This document shows positions 55,708-63,748 of a DNA stretch of 64,000 bases, in pieces. The stretch is from Betaproteobacteria bacterium (GTDB lineage: Bacteria; Pseudomonadota; Gammaproteobacteria; Burkholderiales; Burkholderiaceae_C). The position numbers and the translations under genes were made by a program. How positions within the stretch are numbered: position 1 is the stretch's first letter; each line of letters opens with the position of its first letter. The stretch spans positions 1 to 64,000 of the forward strand of contig RFYV01000006.1 in the NCBI GenBank assembly GCA_009921265.1. Reading direction: 5' to 3'. The notes beneath the pieces are model-generated. The model worked only from the letters and a program-made list of their open reading frames with translations, was not told the origin of the DNA and ran no database searches.

Positions 55708-56055
55708 TTAGATAGATTTAAGGCGTTCGGTTGACGGCACTACGCGCGTTAATCGAATGCCGTAACGATCGTTGACTAAAACCACTTCGCCTTGCGCAAC
55801 AACAGTATCGTTAACCAATAAATCAAGCGGCTCGCCAGCGATACGGTCAAGTTCAACCACACTGCCTTGGGTTAAGCGCATTAAATCTTTGATTCGTATT
55901 TGAGTGCGTCCCACTTCGATTGATAAATTGACGGAAATATTTTGCAACACATCGGGGTTGATGTTGCTCGGATGACTCATATCAAAGTCATCGGGTGTCG
56001 GCAACTTATCTTCCTCTGCGGATTGTTCTGTTGGGTTTTCTGTGGTGTCGTTCAT
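55708..56055 (-). CDS. fliN: FliN, flagellar motor switch protein
   Basis: FliN with FliM and FliG forms the switch (C-ring) of the flagellum. The 115-residue product has the SpoA-like C-terminal domain: VLQNISVNLSIEVGRTQIRIKDLMRLTQGSVVELDRIAGEPLDLLVNDTVVAQGEVVLVNDRYGIRLTRVV; the N-terminal 45 residues are acidic and variable. I start at ATG 56055 since upstream residues are not conserved. It is the last gene of fliK-fliL-fliM-fliN; fliM ends 13 bases upstream. Confidence 0.94.
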   Translation of the reverse strand: MNDTTENPTEQSAEEDKLPTPDDFDMSHPSNINPDVLQNISVNLSIEVGRTQIRIKDLMRLTQGSVVELDRIAGEPLDLLVNDTVVAQGEVVLVNDRYGIRLTRVVPSTERLKSI

Positions 56056-56068
56056 GGTTAATCCTATC

Positions 56069-57064
56069 TCAATGATGTCCAGGGATGATTTGTTTTTCAA
56101 TGCGAACTGCGACATTGGATCCCTTGTTTCCAATATTGACGCCAAACGAGGGCACACCATGTGCCATTAAATGTGCTAATTCGGGTTTTTTGAAGAAGAG
56201 CAAATCGCCTTCTTTCATTGAATTTAAATGATGCAATGTAGTTTTGATTTGTCCCATGACGACGCGAACATCAATATGTGCATCGCCAACAGCAATGGCC
56301 AAATCTTCACGCCATAATTTATCGGACTCAACGTCGCCATCACTGCTTTGTACGCGATTGCTCAGCACTTCTCGCAAAGGTTTGAGTGTGGCATAGTTGT
56401 AAACCAAGTCGATGAATCCTTTGCCGCCTGATGTGGAGGACTCCGATTCGAATCGGCTTAATACGACCATATCGTTTTCGTCGGCGATTTGAGCAAATTG
56501 CGGATTAATTTCTGCGCTCACTGTTTCGCACTCAATGTCCAAAATGGGTGACCATGCGTCTTTTAGTGAACGATAGAAAACGTCCAAAATAATATTGATG
56601 ATGCGCGATTCGGTGGGTGTGAATAAACGTCCAGGTGGTAATTCGCCAACGCCTTTTCCAAATCCACCAAAAAAACTATCGAGCGAACTAAAAACTACAT
56701 TGGGGTCGATCATGATGACCGAGAAGCCGCGCAATGGATTGATGCGAATGGTGTTGACAGACAAGGGTGGTTTGAGCATCTTGAGGTAGTCACCAAACTT
56801 CAGCATTTGTACACGCGTTGGATTGACGCGTGGCGTTGTGCGCAAGACTTCGAGTAAACCTAAACGAAACATGCGAATGAAACGTTCGTTGATCATATCA
56901 ATCGAAGAAACATTAACGCCCAAGCTGCTGTTTTCGCTTGCAAGGTCGTGTTTTTGCACTCGTAAGCGCGTGTTAAAGCCCGTGTCGGCTTCAATGGAGC
57001 CGTCTTTGAGACCTTCAGCGAGAGCTGAAAGTTCTTCCGGACTTAATAGGTTATCGCGTGCCAT
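56069..57064 (-). CDS. fliM: FliM, flagellar motor switch protein
   Basis: FliM binds phosphorylated CheY and sets rotation direction. The N-terminal LLSPEELSALAEGL corresponds to the CheY-binding LSQEEIDALL peptide; the middle domain shows FGDYLKMLKPPLSVNTIRINPLRGFSVIMIDPNVVFSSLDSFFGGFGKG with the GGxG motif; the C-terminal SpoA domain has IKTTLHHLNSMKEGDLLFFKKPELAHLMAHGVPSFGVNIGNKGSNVAVRI. The length of 331 is normal. It follows fliL with four bases between. Confidence 0.95.
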   Translation of the reverse strand: MARDNLLSPEELSALAEGLKDGSIEADTGFNTRLRVQKHDLASENSSLGVNVSSIDMINERFIRMFRLGLLEVLRTTPRVNPTRVQMLKFGDYLKMLKPPLSVNTIRINPLRGFSVIMIDPNVVFSSLDSFFGGFGKGVGELPPGRLFTPTESRIINIILDVFYRSLKDAWSPILDIECETVSAEINPQFAQIADENDMVVLSRFESESSTSGGKGFIDLVYNYATLKPLREVLSNRVQSSDGDVESDKLWREDLAIAVGDAHIDVRVVMGQIKTTLHHLNSMKEGDLLFFKKPELAHLMAHGVPSFGVNIGNKGSNVAVRIEKQIIPGHH

Positions 57065-57068
57065 GGGT

Positions 57069-57656
57069 TTATTGCATTACAAATGAATTGAAATAGACTT
57101 CTTCGATGCCGCCAAAATCTTCATACTCTTCAAGGCGCTTGTTCATCACCTCTTTGAGTTTTTCGGCGAGTTCTTTTCTAAAATCGGGTTTTTTGGTTTC
57201 TTCGTCAGTGGTTTGACGCATGATGTCGAGCATGGCTGAGCGCAATGCAAACTCATGTTTCTTGACGTTATCAAACACGCGTGTGTCGTAATGTGTCATC
57301 AATGCAATATTGACCACCATGACTTTTTTGGATCCGGTGATGTTGGTCATCAAATCTTTTTCGAGCTGAAGGTAGTTCTTTTCAAAGCGTGTGGCCTCAG
57401 GCGCTTCTTTGCGCAGTTTGGCGGGCGCTTCATCTTTGGCCTTGGTAGCAGCGGCTTCCAATTCCTCTAATTTATCCATGGCGGCTAGCTCGGCTTTTTT
57501 CTCGTAGAACCCTGAGAAATAAAGTGTTCCGAATGCAATGCCGACCATCACCACAATAGATCCGACTGCAATGCCGGCAATCAGAAGAATGGGTTTCTTC
57601 TTCTTGGGCGCTGCTTCTGCGCCTGCGTCTGGTGCTGCTTCTGGTGCTGTTGCCAT
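57069..57656 (-). CDS. fliL: FliL, flagellar basal body-associated protein
   Basis: FliL surrounds the stator units and supports torque. A Pro/Ala-rich N-terminus is followed by a membrane span (about residues 24-48, ILLIAGIAVGSIVVMVGIAFGTLYF) and a periplasmic domain with YLQLEKDLMTNITGSKKVMVVNIALMTHYDTRVFDNVKKHEFALRSAMLDIMRQT and the typical end FGGIEEVYFNSFVMQ. The length of 195 residues is normal for betaproteobacteria. Confidence 0.93.
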   Translation of the reverse strand: MATAPEAAPDAGAEAAPKKKKPILLIAGIAVGSIVVMVGIAFGTLYFSGFYEKKAELAAMDKLEELEAAATKAKDEAPAKLRKEAPEATRFEKNYLQLEKDLMTNITGSKKVMVVNIALMTHYDTRVFDNVKKHEFALRSAMLDIMRQTTDEETKKPDFRKELAEKLKEVMNKRLEEYEDFGGIEEVYFNSFVMQ

Positions 57657-57680
57657 ATCTAACTCCTCTTAATGCCTGTA

Positions 57681-59201
57681 TCAGGCGTAAATATCCAAGT
57701 TTGAATCGTTACTTTGTTGAACAATTGCGGCCGACCCTGTGGAGGAATCGTCTACCGCTGCGAGTTTGACATGATTTTCTTCTGATGGGTGAGAAGAATC
57801 ATGCGATTGTCCTTGTCGGCTTTGTGAGTTTCCTTGGCCTACATGAACAGATGTATGGGCGTGTCCCATTTGATTCAAGGAGTCTTTGAGTCTTTGACTG
57901 CCTGATTGAAGGAGATCTTGCGTCACTGGATTGTCTGTCTGGAATAAGGCAGAGAGTTTGCCGTCGCGCATTTCCAGTTGTACATCAACTTGACCTAAGC
58001 TGGCGGGTTTCAGTGCGAACTTCATTTTCCATTCGCCGTCGGCCAGTTGTTGATGAATACGCGCAGCCATTTCTGTTGCCAACTTTTGGTTTAATTTTTC
58101 AAATGTTTCTGTCAAATTAGCAGCCACAGTGGGTGCTACTGCCTTTGCTGCCACTATTTCACTGGGTTTGCTGGTGGCCGATGTGGTGTTTTGCAAAGGT
58201 GTTGAATCGTTTGATGTGTCGATCGAAGTAACCGATTGATCGCTGTTATTTTTTTCGTAAGATTTGACCAATGCTTCAATATCTTGGGGGCGCAGTTGTG
58301 CGTCCATGAGCGACAACACGGCCAATGTGCTGGGTATGCTGATGTTGGCCATCTCTTGCGTTACGGGTGGCAAACTGGCTTTACCCAGTTCAAGCGTTGT
58401 ATTTTGTAGTGCTTGAAAGAGTTGTGTTTTGGCGCCCAATTCATTGGTGGTGTCCAATGTTTTTGCGCTGTTGGTGATGTTCGAGTTGGCAAGTTGTGCC
58501 AATGCGTTGAGATCACTTGGGGCTTGGCCCATGGTGATTAAGGGAGTGTTGGACTGCAACACTTGTGCGGTGGTCGGTGTTGGAGTAGGGGCTGGGGCCG
58601 TTGCATTTTGTGCTGCACCCAATAAATTTTGAATTTGCTGTTCATCCAAGCCCATGGTTCTTGCAAAATCAGCCAAACTGGAGTCATCAGGCTCCGCGTC
58701 ATGGGTGGTGACAATTTGCACCTTATCACTTAATGCAATAGTTTTGAGAGGCGCACGATCAGCATGTGACTTCACATCAGAGTCCTTTGTGTCTTCTGTT
58801 TGATACTGTGCGTCTTTGATGTCTTGTTTCTTATTCACCGTGTGATCGTTGGCGCGTTGGCTTGATTGGGCCGATTGTGTCGGCTGCCTTGGATTGCTTG
58901 CTTGTGGCAAGCGGCGATTAAATGTTTCAGAATGGTTTTTGATCTCAGCCAAACTTTTTTGAGAAAAATGGTTTTCTTCTGGCATTGTGTTGTCATGTGA
59001 CTCGTCATTTTGGCTTCTGGCGGCAAAATCTTGCCGTTTTTGCGAATTGACCGCTTGCAATTGCCGCTGGAAAAATTCACCAAAATCAAGGCCGCCTAAT
59101 GCTGGTTTTTCTGCGCGCGCAGACCCACTTGCCGAGCTATTTGAATCGGTCGCAGGTGCGATTGACGCAGTATTTGTCGCATTCAAAGGAGACATGTTCA
59201 T
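57681..59201 (-). CDS. fliK: FliK, flagellar hook-length control protein
   Basis: FliK measures the hook and switches the export apparatus to filament substrates. The first 390 residues are low-complexity, rich in Gln, Asn, Ser and Thr, as in other FliK proteins; the C-terminal Flg_hook domain (about residues 385-465) is conserved: AARIHQQLADGEWKMKFALKPASLGQVDVQLEMRDGKLSALFQTDNPVTQDLLQSGSQRLKDSLNQMGH. The 506-residue length is in range. First gene of the fliKLMN operon; a near-consensus sigma-54 site lies 42 bases upstream. Confidence 0.9.
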   Translation of the reverse strand: MNMSPLNATNTASIAPATDSNSSASGSARAEKPALGGLDFGEFFQRQLQAVNSQKRQDFAARSQNDESHDNTMPEENHFSQKSLAEIKNHSETFNRRLPQASNPRQPTQSAQSSQRANDHTVNKKQDIKDAQYQTEDTKDSDVKSHADRAPLKTIALSDKVQIVTTHDAEPDDSSLADFARTMGLDEQQIQNLLGAAQNATAPAPTPTPTTAQVLQSNTPLITMGQAPSDLNALAQLANSNITNSAKTLDTTNELGAKTQLFQALQNTTLELGKASLPPVTQEMANISIPSTLAVLSLMDAQLRPQDIEALVKSYEKNNSDQSVTSIDTSNDSTPLQNTTSATSKPSEIVAAKAVAPTVAANLTETFEKLNQKLATEMAARIHQQLADGEWKMKFALKPASLGQVDVQLEMRDGKLSALFQTDNPVTQDLLQSGSQRLKDSLNQMGHAHTSVHVGQGNSQSRQGQSHDSSHPSEENHVKLAAVDDSSTGSAAIVQQSNDSNLDIYA

Positions 59202-59242
59202 ATTGTTTCAGTGCTTCAAAAATCAATTGTTTCTCTGATTAA

Positions 59243-59258
59243 GCAAAAACCGTGACAG
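59243..59258 (-). promoter_or_regulatory. Sigma-54-like promoter of the fliKLMN operon
   Basis: Read on the minus strand the site is CTGTCACGGTTTTTGC. It matches the -24/-12 consensus CTGGCACGNNNNTTGC at all defined positions except one: the second G of the -24 GG is T. Spacing between the -24 and -12 dinucleotides is correct. Transcription would start near 59232, about 30 bases before fliK. Confidence 0.5.
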
Positions 59259-59271
59259 GTTTGTAATTGCC

Positions 59272-59451
59272 ATGTTCATGGATACAGCAAATAGCGTTCC
59301 AGCATGCTTCTATAAAGATCGTTGCAAAGCTTTGTATTTAAACATCAGCATTGAGGGGCTGGCACATCCATTGCTTAATCGATATATCTACGCTTCAAAA
59401 GCGTTTAAAATGAGTTCTAAAGAATTCAAAAAATGGAATAAACTGAAATGA
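59272..59451 (+). CDS. Possible small ORF overlapping the flhA start
   Basis: An open frame of 59 codons begins at ATG 59272 (second ATG 59278) and ends with a TGA overlapping the flhA ATG as ATGA. An internal ATG at 59410 gives a 13-codon version, MSSKEFKKWNKLK, lying downstream of the sigma-54 start site. The longer version would contain the sigma-54 element and would need another promoter. I recognise no family and see no good ribosome site. The exact four-base coupling to flhA is the only support for translation. Confidence 0.3.
   Translation: MFMDTANSVPACFYKDRCKALYLNISIEGLAHPLLNRYIYASKAFKMSSKEFKKWNKLK
59359..59375 (+). promoter_or_regulatory. Sigma-54 (RpoN) promoter of flhA
   Basis: CTGGCACATCCATTGCT (59359-59375) matches the sigma-54 consensus YTGGCACGNNNNTTGCW at nearly every defined position, with GG at 59361-59362 and GC at 59373-59374, exactly ten bases between. 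The expected start of transcription is near 59386, about 62 bases before flhA. Confidence 0.78.
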
Positions 59452-61583
59452 GCACACTGTCCCTGTCAACGATTCGACAGAATTTAGTTAAGTTTGACTA
59501 CTCCGGTCTGGGAATTCCCCTGCTGGTGTTGTTGATCATGGCTATGTTGGTGTTACCTTTGCCAGCCATTTTGCTGGACTTTTTGTTTACTTTTAATATT
59601 GTGGCCAGTCTTGTGATCATCATGATCGCTATTAGTAACCGCAATCCCTTGGATTTTTCTTCATTCCCCTCGGTTCTTTTGTTTGCAACGATGTTGCGCT
59701 TGGGTTTGAACGTGGCTTCCACACGGGTTATTTTGGTTCACGGTAATGAAGGTCATGAGGCTGCTGGAAAAGTGATTGCTGCTTTCGGTGAGTTTGTGAT
59801 CGGCGGCAACTACGTTGTGGGTTTCATTATTTTTGGTATCCTGATGATTATTAACTTTATTGTGGTCACCAAAGGTGCAGGACGCGTATCTGAAGTGAAT
59901 GCGCGTTTTACATTGGATGCAATGCCTGGTAAACAAATGGCGATTGATGCTGATTTGAATGCAGGCGTGATCGATCAAGCAACGGCTAAAAAACGTCGCC
60001 AAGAATTATCACAAGAGTCTGATTTCTTCGGATCCATGGATGGTGCTTCTAAATTTGTAAGCGGCGATGCTGTTGCTGGCTTATTGATTCTTCTTATTAA
60101 CCTTATCGGTGGTTTGGCCATTGGTGTATTGCAACACAATATGTCTGTGAGCGAAGCGAGTAAGTTGTACGTACTATTAACCATTGGTGACGGTTTGGTT
60201 GCTCAAATTCCATCTTTGTTATTGTCCTTGGCAACCGCCATTATTGTGACGCGTGTCACAACGACACAATCAATGACTGAACAGGCCCAATCACAGTTGT
60301 CTAATCCAGTTGCATTATTTATTTCTGGTGGCATTTTATTATTATTAGGCTTGGTTCCTGGAATGCCACACACCATGTTTATTACATTAGCCGCAGCCAC
60401 TATTGGCTTGGGCTTAATGGTCATTCGAAGTGAAGTGGTGGAAGAGGCGACACAAGAGGCTGCTGCACAAGCTGCAGCAAGCAGCGAAGGACCCAAAGAA
60501 CTGGATTGGGATGACGTCGATCAGGTTGATTTGATCGGTCTTGAAATTGGTTATGGTTTGATTCCTTTGGTCAATGCTGAAACTGGCGGTGAATTGATGA
60601 ACCGTGTCAAAGGTGTGCGTAAAAAATTAACAGCTGAATTGGGCTTTCTTGTTCAGCCTGTTCGCATTCGCGATGATTTAAATATCGATCCTGACTCCTA
60701 CAACATTGTTTTAAAAGGTGTTGTGCGCGGCAAAGGTGAAGTCAAAGTGGGTCGTGAATTAGCGATTAACCCAGGACACGTCTATGGTGAATTGCCTGGT
60801 ACGCCCACTAAAGAGCCTGCATTTGGTTTGGATGCTGTTTGGATTGAGCCTTCACAACGCGATCAAGCGCGTACATTGGGTTACACAGTGGTGGATGCCA
60901 GCACAGCGATTGCCACACATTTGAATAAAGTATTGCGTGAAAACGCATCTGATTTGCTCAAAGTATTGCGTGAAAACGCATCTGATTTGCTCAGTCAAGA
61001 TGAAGTTCAACAATTGTTGGATAAATTAGCGGCTAAATCACCTAAGTTGGTGGAAGACATGGTGCCAAGCAAAGTGAGCTTGGGAACATTGACCCGTGTA
61101 TTGCAAAACCTGTTGATTGAAGGCGTATCGATTCGCGATATGCGCAGTATTGCAGAAACACTCACTGATGCAAGCTCCAAGAGTACCGATCCAGAACAAT
61201 TAACAGCGTCTGTCAGGCCTAAATTAGGTCGCATGATCATGCAAAGTTTGGTAGATGAACAAAACAACTTATCAGTGATGACGCTCGACCCCAGTTTGGA
61301 GCAGTTGCTTCACAATGTGTTGCAACAAAGTCAGCCTGGTCAGCCCGTTGTTCTGGAGCCTGGATTGGCTGAAAACTTATTTGCAGCATTGCGTCAATCT
61401 GCTCGCTCCATGGAAGATGATGGCATGGCCGCTGTTTTGGTGGTTTCACCATTGATTCGCGGTTGGTTGTCGAAAGCAGTTAAATATCGCGTGAGTGATT
61501 TAACGGTCTTGTCATACAGCGAAATTCCAGATGACCAGTCTGTCAAAGTCGTTCAAACGGTTGACGCCAAAAACACACAGTAA
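59448..61583 (+). CDS. flhA: FlhA, flagellar type III export gate protein
   Basis: FlhA is the nonameric export gate of the flagellar secretion system. The N-terminal half has about eight membrane spans and the FHIPEP-type block PSVLLFATMLRLGLNVASTRVIL and GAGRVSEVNARFTLDAMPGKQMAIDADLNAGVID. The cytoplasmic half includes GLEIGYGLIPLVNAETGGELMNRVKGVRKKLTAELGFLVQPVRIRDDL and VDASTAIATHLNK. At residues 494-515 the 11-residue unit KVLRENASDLL occurs twice in a row, encoded by an exact 33-base duplication; family members have it once. Length 711, slightly long. flhF follows after 37 bases. Confidence 0.95.
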   Translation: MSTLSLSTIRQNLVKFDYSGLGIPLLVLLIMAMLVLPLPAILLDFLFTFNIVASLVIIMIAISNRNPLDFSSFPSVLLFATMLRLGLNVASTRVILVHGNEGHEAAGKVIAAFGEFVIGGNYVVGFIIFGILMIINFIVVTKGAGRVSEVNARFTLDAMPGKQMAIDADLNAGVIDQATAKKRRQELSQESDFFGSMDGASKFVSGDAVAGLLILLINLIGGLAIGVLQHNMSVSEASKLYVLLTIGDGLVAQIPSLLLSLATAIIVTRVTTTQSMTEQAQSQLSNPVALFISGGILLLLGLVPGMPHTMFITLAAATIGLGLMVIRSEVVEEATQEAAAQAAASSEGPKELDWDDVDQVDLIGLEIGYGLIPLVNAETGGELMNRVKGVRKKLTAELGFLVQPVRIRDDLNIDPDSYNIVLKGVVRGKGEVKVGRELAINPGHVYGELPGTPTKEPAFGLDAVWIEPSQRDQARTLGYTVVDASTAIATHLNKVLRENASDLLKVLRENASDLLSQDEVQQLLDKLAAKSPKLVEDMVPSKVSLGTLTRVLQNLLIEGVSIRDMRSIAETLTDASSKSTDPEQLTASVRPKLGRMIMQSLVDEQNNLSVMTLDPSLEQLLHNVLQQSQPGQPVVLEPGLAENLFAALRQSARSMEDDGMAAVLVVSPLIRGWLSKAVKYRVSDLTVLSYSEIPDDQSVKVVQTVDAKNTQ
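60927..60992 (+). repeat. Exact 33-bp tandem duplication inside flhA
   Basis: The 33 bases at 60927-60959 are repeated without a single difference at 60960-60992. The unit starts AAAGTATTGCGTGAAAACGC and ends GATTTGCTC. Being a multiple of three, it preserves the reading frame and adds 11 residues to the cytoplasmic domain. Absence of any synonymous change suggests a recent event, or an artefact. Confidence 0.95.
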
Positions 61584-61620
61584 AACGTAAACAACACTAC
61601 CCTTGAAAACGAGAAACGAT

Positions 61621-62931
61621 ATGGAACTTAAACGAATCATTGCACGAGATGCCAAAATGGCCAGGGAGAAAGCCGTATCGATGTATGGCCCTGATGTGCT
61701 CGTCATCTCTTCAGGGAAAGTACGCGGACAAGCGGAACTGATTGTTGCGGTTGATGTGGAACCGATGAATCAAGAGTTGGCAGTTGCTGAAGCTTTTGTT
61801 CCCACAGAAGTGACCTATCAAAATCCCATTCAGTCGCCCGTTAATTTTAGCGATGTACTCGTTGACACGATGAACAAGAACAAGCGTCAAGAGAAGAAGG
61901 AAAAAGTGATTGAAGAGGACAGCTTGCCAGACAATACAAACATGAAGATCGATGCAAGCAGTAATCGTGAAGCACTACGTGGGCGAGAAATTGTCGATAT
62001 GGTGCGCGAAGAACTCGCAACGCTGCGAAAAGAATTCAAACTCAGTCAACAAATGGCCATGTGGCAAGGTGTACCCATCTCGCGCGCATTGGTGCCGCTC
62101 AAAAATGCGTTGCAAGAAGCGTCTATACCCGTGAGTTTGCGCGCTTTACTCATTGATAGTATTCAAAATTTTGAAGATGCTGAGCCTGCGATTGAAGAAA
62201 TTCGTCGCTTACTCAGTCATGCACTCAAAGACGCCATCAAGCCCTTGCCTTTAGAGGGTGTTCAGGTGATTGCAGGCCCATCAGGAACAGGAAAATCATT
62301 AATGGTGGCGCGATTGGCGCAACTCGCCAGTGTGAGCATGGGCGCACAATCGGTGGCGGTGATCAGTTATAACGATATGCGCGCTGGCGCTTGGAATCAA
62401 ACCCAGTTATTGAGTGCACAATCAGGGGTAGACTGTTACCGTGCAAATAACGCGGGAACACTCAAGTTGTTGATTGAAGAACATGCACAACGCAAACTCA
62501 TCATCATTGATACCCCTGGTGTGCAAATGGCCGAACGATTAAATGAAGTCATTATGGTTTGTCCACAGGCGCAGTGTCACGCAGTGGTTTCGGCAGACGC
62601 TTCACAATCGACCTTGCGCCGCATTTTGCAAACACTACAGATTCAATGGCACAGCTTCATGGTCACCAAAATGGATGAGGCCACTCAACCATGGGGATTG
62701 ATCCAACTCTTGATTGACGGTAATGTCAGTGTGAGTGCATGCAGTCGTGGTGAGGGTATCAGCGATTGGATGCAACAAATGGCAACGGTTGATTTGGTTC
62801 AAGTGGGTATTAGCAATTTGAACCTCAGCAGTAATGATCAACACGCAGAAGATATACGAAGCAACTTGGCCATGAGCAGTTCACGAATTGCACAATTGGC
62901 TTCACAACAAACAGGCGCAATCTATGAGTGA
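61621..62931 (+). CDS. flhF: FlhF, SRP-type GTPase for flagellar placement
   Basis: FlhF is related to Ffh and FtsY and marks the flagellation site, usually at the pole. The N-terminal MELKRIIARDAKMAREKAVSMYGPDVLVISSGKVRGQAELIVAVD is typical, followed by a charged linker and an NG domain with the P-loop AGPSGTGKSLMVARLAQLA (a variant of GPTGVGKTT) and IIIDTPGV. The GTPase motifs are less canonical than in Ffh (41782), for example TKMDEATQPWGLI for the G4 region. I start at ATG 61621; 436 residues. It overlaps flhG. Confidence 0.92.
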   Translation: MELKRIIARDAKMAREKAVSMYGPDVLVISSGKVRGQAELIVAVDVEPMNQELAVAEAFVPTEVTYQNPIQSPVNFSDVLVDTMNKNKRQEKKEKVIEEDSLPDNTNMKIDASSNREALRGREIVDMVREELATLRKEFKLSQQMAMWQGVPISRALVPLKNALQEASIPVSLRALLIDSIQNFEDAEPAIEEIRRLLSHALKDAIKPLPLEGVQVIAGPSGTGKSLMVARLAQLASVSMGAQSVAVISYNDMRAGAWNQTQLLSAQSGVDCYRANNAGTLKLLIEEHAQRKLIIIDTPGVQMAERLNEVIMVCPQAQCHAVVSADASQSTLRRILQTLQIQWHSFMVTKMDEATQPWGLIQLLIDGNVSVSACSRGEGISDWMQQMATVDLVQVGISNLNLSSNDQHAEDIRSNLAMSSSRIAQLASQQTGAIYE

Positions 62932-63748
62932 AATAAAAAACACAGAAGTGATTGGCATCGCCAGTGGTAAAGGTGGCGTGGGTAAAACCACGATTGCCAT
63001 TAACCTGGCGGTTGCATTGTCACAGAGTGGAAACAAAGTCATGCTCTTTGATGCTGATTTGGGTTTAGCCAATGCTCAAATTGCTTTGGGTGCTCGCGCC
63101 GAATACAACTTGAGTCATTTTTTGGCAGGTCAAAAAACATTAGAAGAAATCACTATCACAACGCGCCAAGGCATTCGTCTTATTCCTGGTGCGTCGGGTG
63201 TTCAAGAATTAGCAGGTTTATCGCATGTGCAAGCTGCCAGCATTGTTCAATCCTTTAGCAGCTTGGCTGGCAACATCGATTATTTAATTGTTGACGTTGC
63301 TGCTGGCATATCGCCATCGGTGTTGGCTTTTCTCAGTGCGTGTCAACGACGATTCATTGTTGTACAAGACGATCCTTCATCAATTGCCGATGCATACGGA
63401 ACGATCAAAGTGTTAACTCAAGAAATGAATTTGGGAGAAATTTATTTACTTCCCAATCACGTGCGAACACAATCTCAAGGCTGGAAACTGTATCAACGTC
63501 TCAATGATGTTTGTGCAAGGTTTTTAGGTCAATCGATTCAATATCTCACTGCCATTGAGCAAGATGAAATGGTATTGGCTGCACTCAAAAAGTACCAATC
63601 GGTACTTGAGTTAGCTCCAGGCACGGCCGCTGCACGCGACTTTAGACGCTTGGCTGAATTAACCACACAACTGCGACCGATCAACTATCCGTCGGGCGGC
63701 ATGCAGTTTTTCATGGAGCGGTTGTTGAATCGTCCAAATACACCATGA
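62924..63748 (+). CDS. flhG: FlhG (FleN/YlxH), MinD-like ATPase controlling flagellar number
   Basis: FlhG limits flagellar number and opposes FlhF. The deviant Walker A is VIGIASGKGGVGKTTIAINLAVALSQSG, the switch region FDADLGLANAQIALG, and YLIVDVAAGISPSVLAFL, where most relatives read DTAAGIS. VVQDDPSSIADAYGTIKVL and LLPNHVRTQSQGWKLYQRLNDV are also typical. The start ATG 62924 overlaps the flhF stop by eight bases; 274 residues. Its stop overlaps fliA as ATGA. Confidence 0.93.
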   Translation: MSEIKNTEVIGIASGKGGVGKTTIAINLAVALSQSGNKVMLFDADLGLANAQIALGARAEYNLSHFLAGQKTLEEITITTRQGIRLIPGASGVQELAGLSHVQAASIVQSFSSLAGNIDYLIVDVAAGISPSVLAFLSACQRRFIVVQDDPSSIADAYGTIKVLTQEMNLGEIYLLPNHVRTQSQGWKLYQRLNDVCARFLGQSIQYLTAIEQDEMVLAALKKYQSVLELAPGTAAARDFRRLAELTTQLRPINYPSGGMQFFMERLLNRPNTP

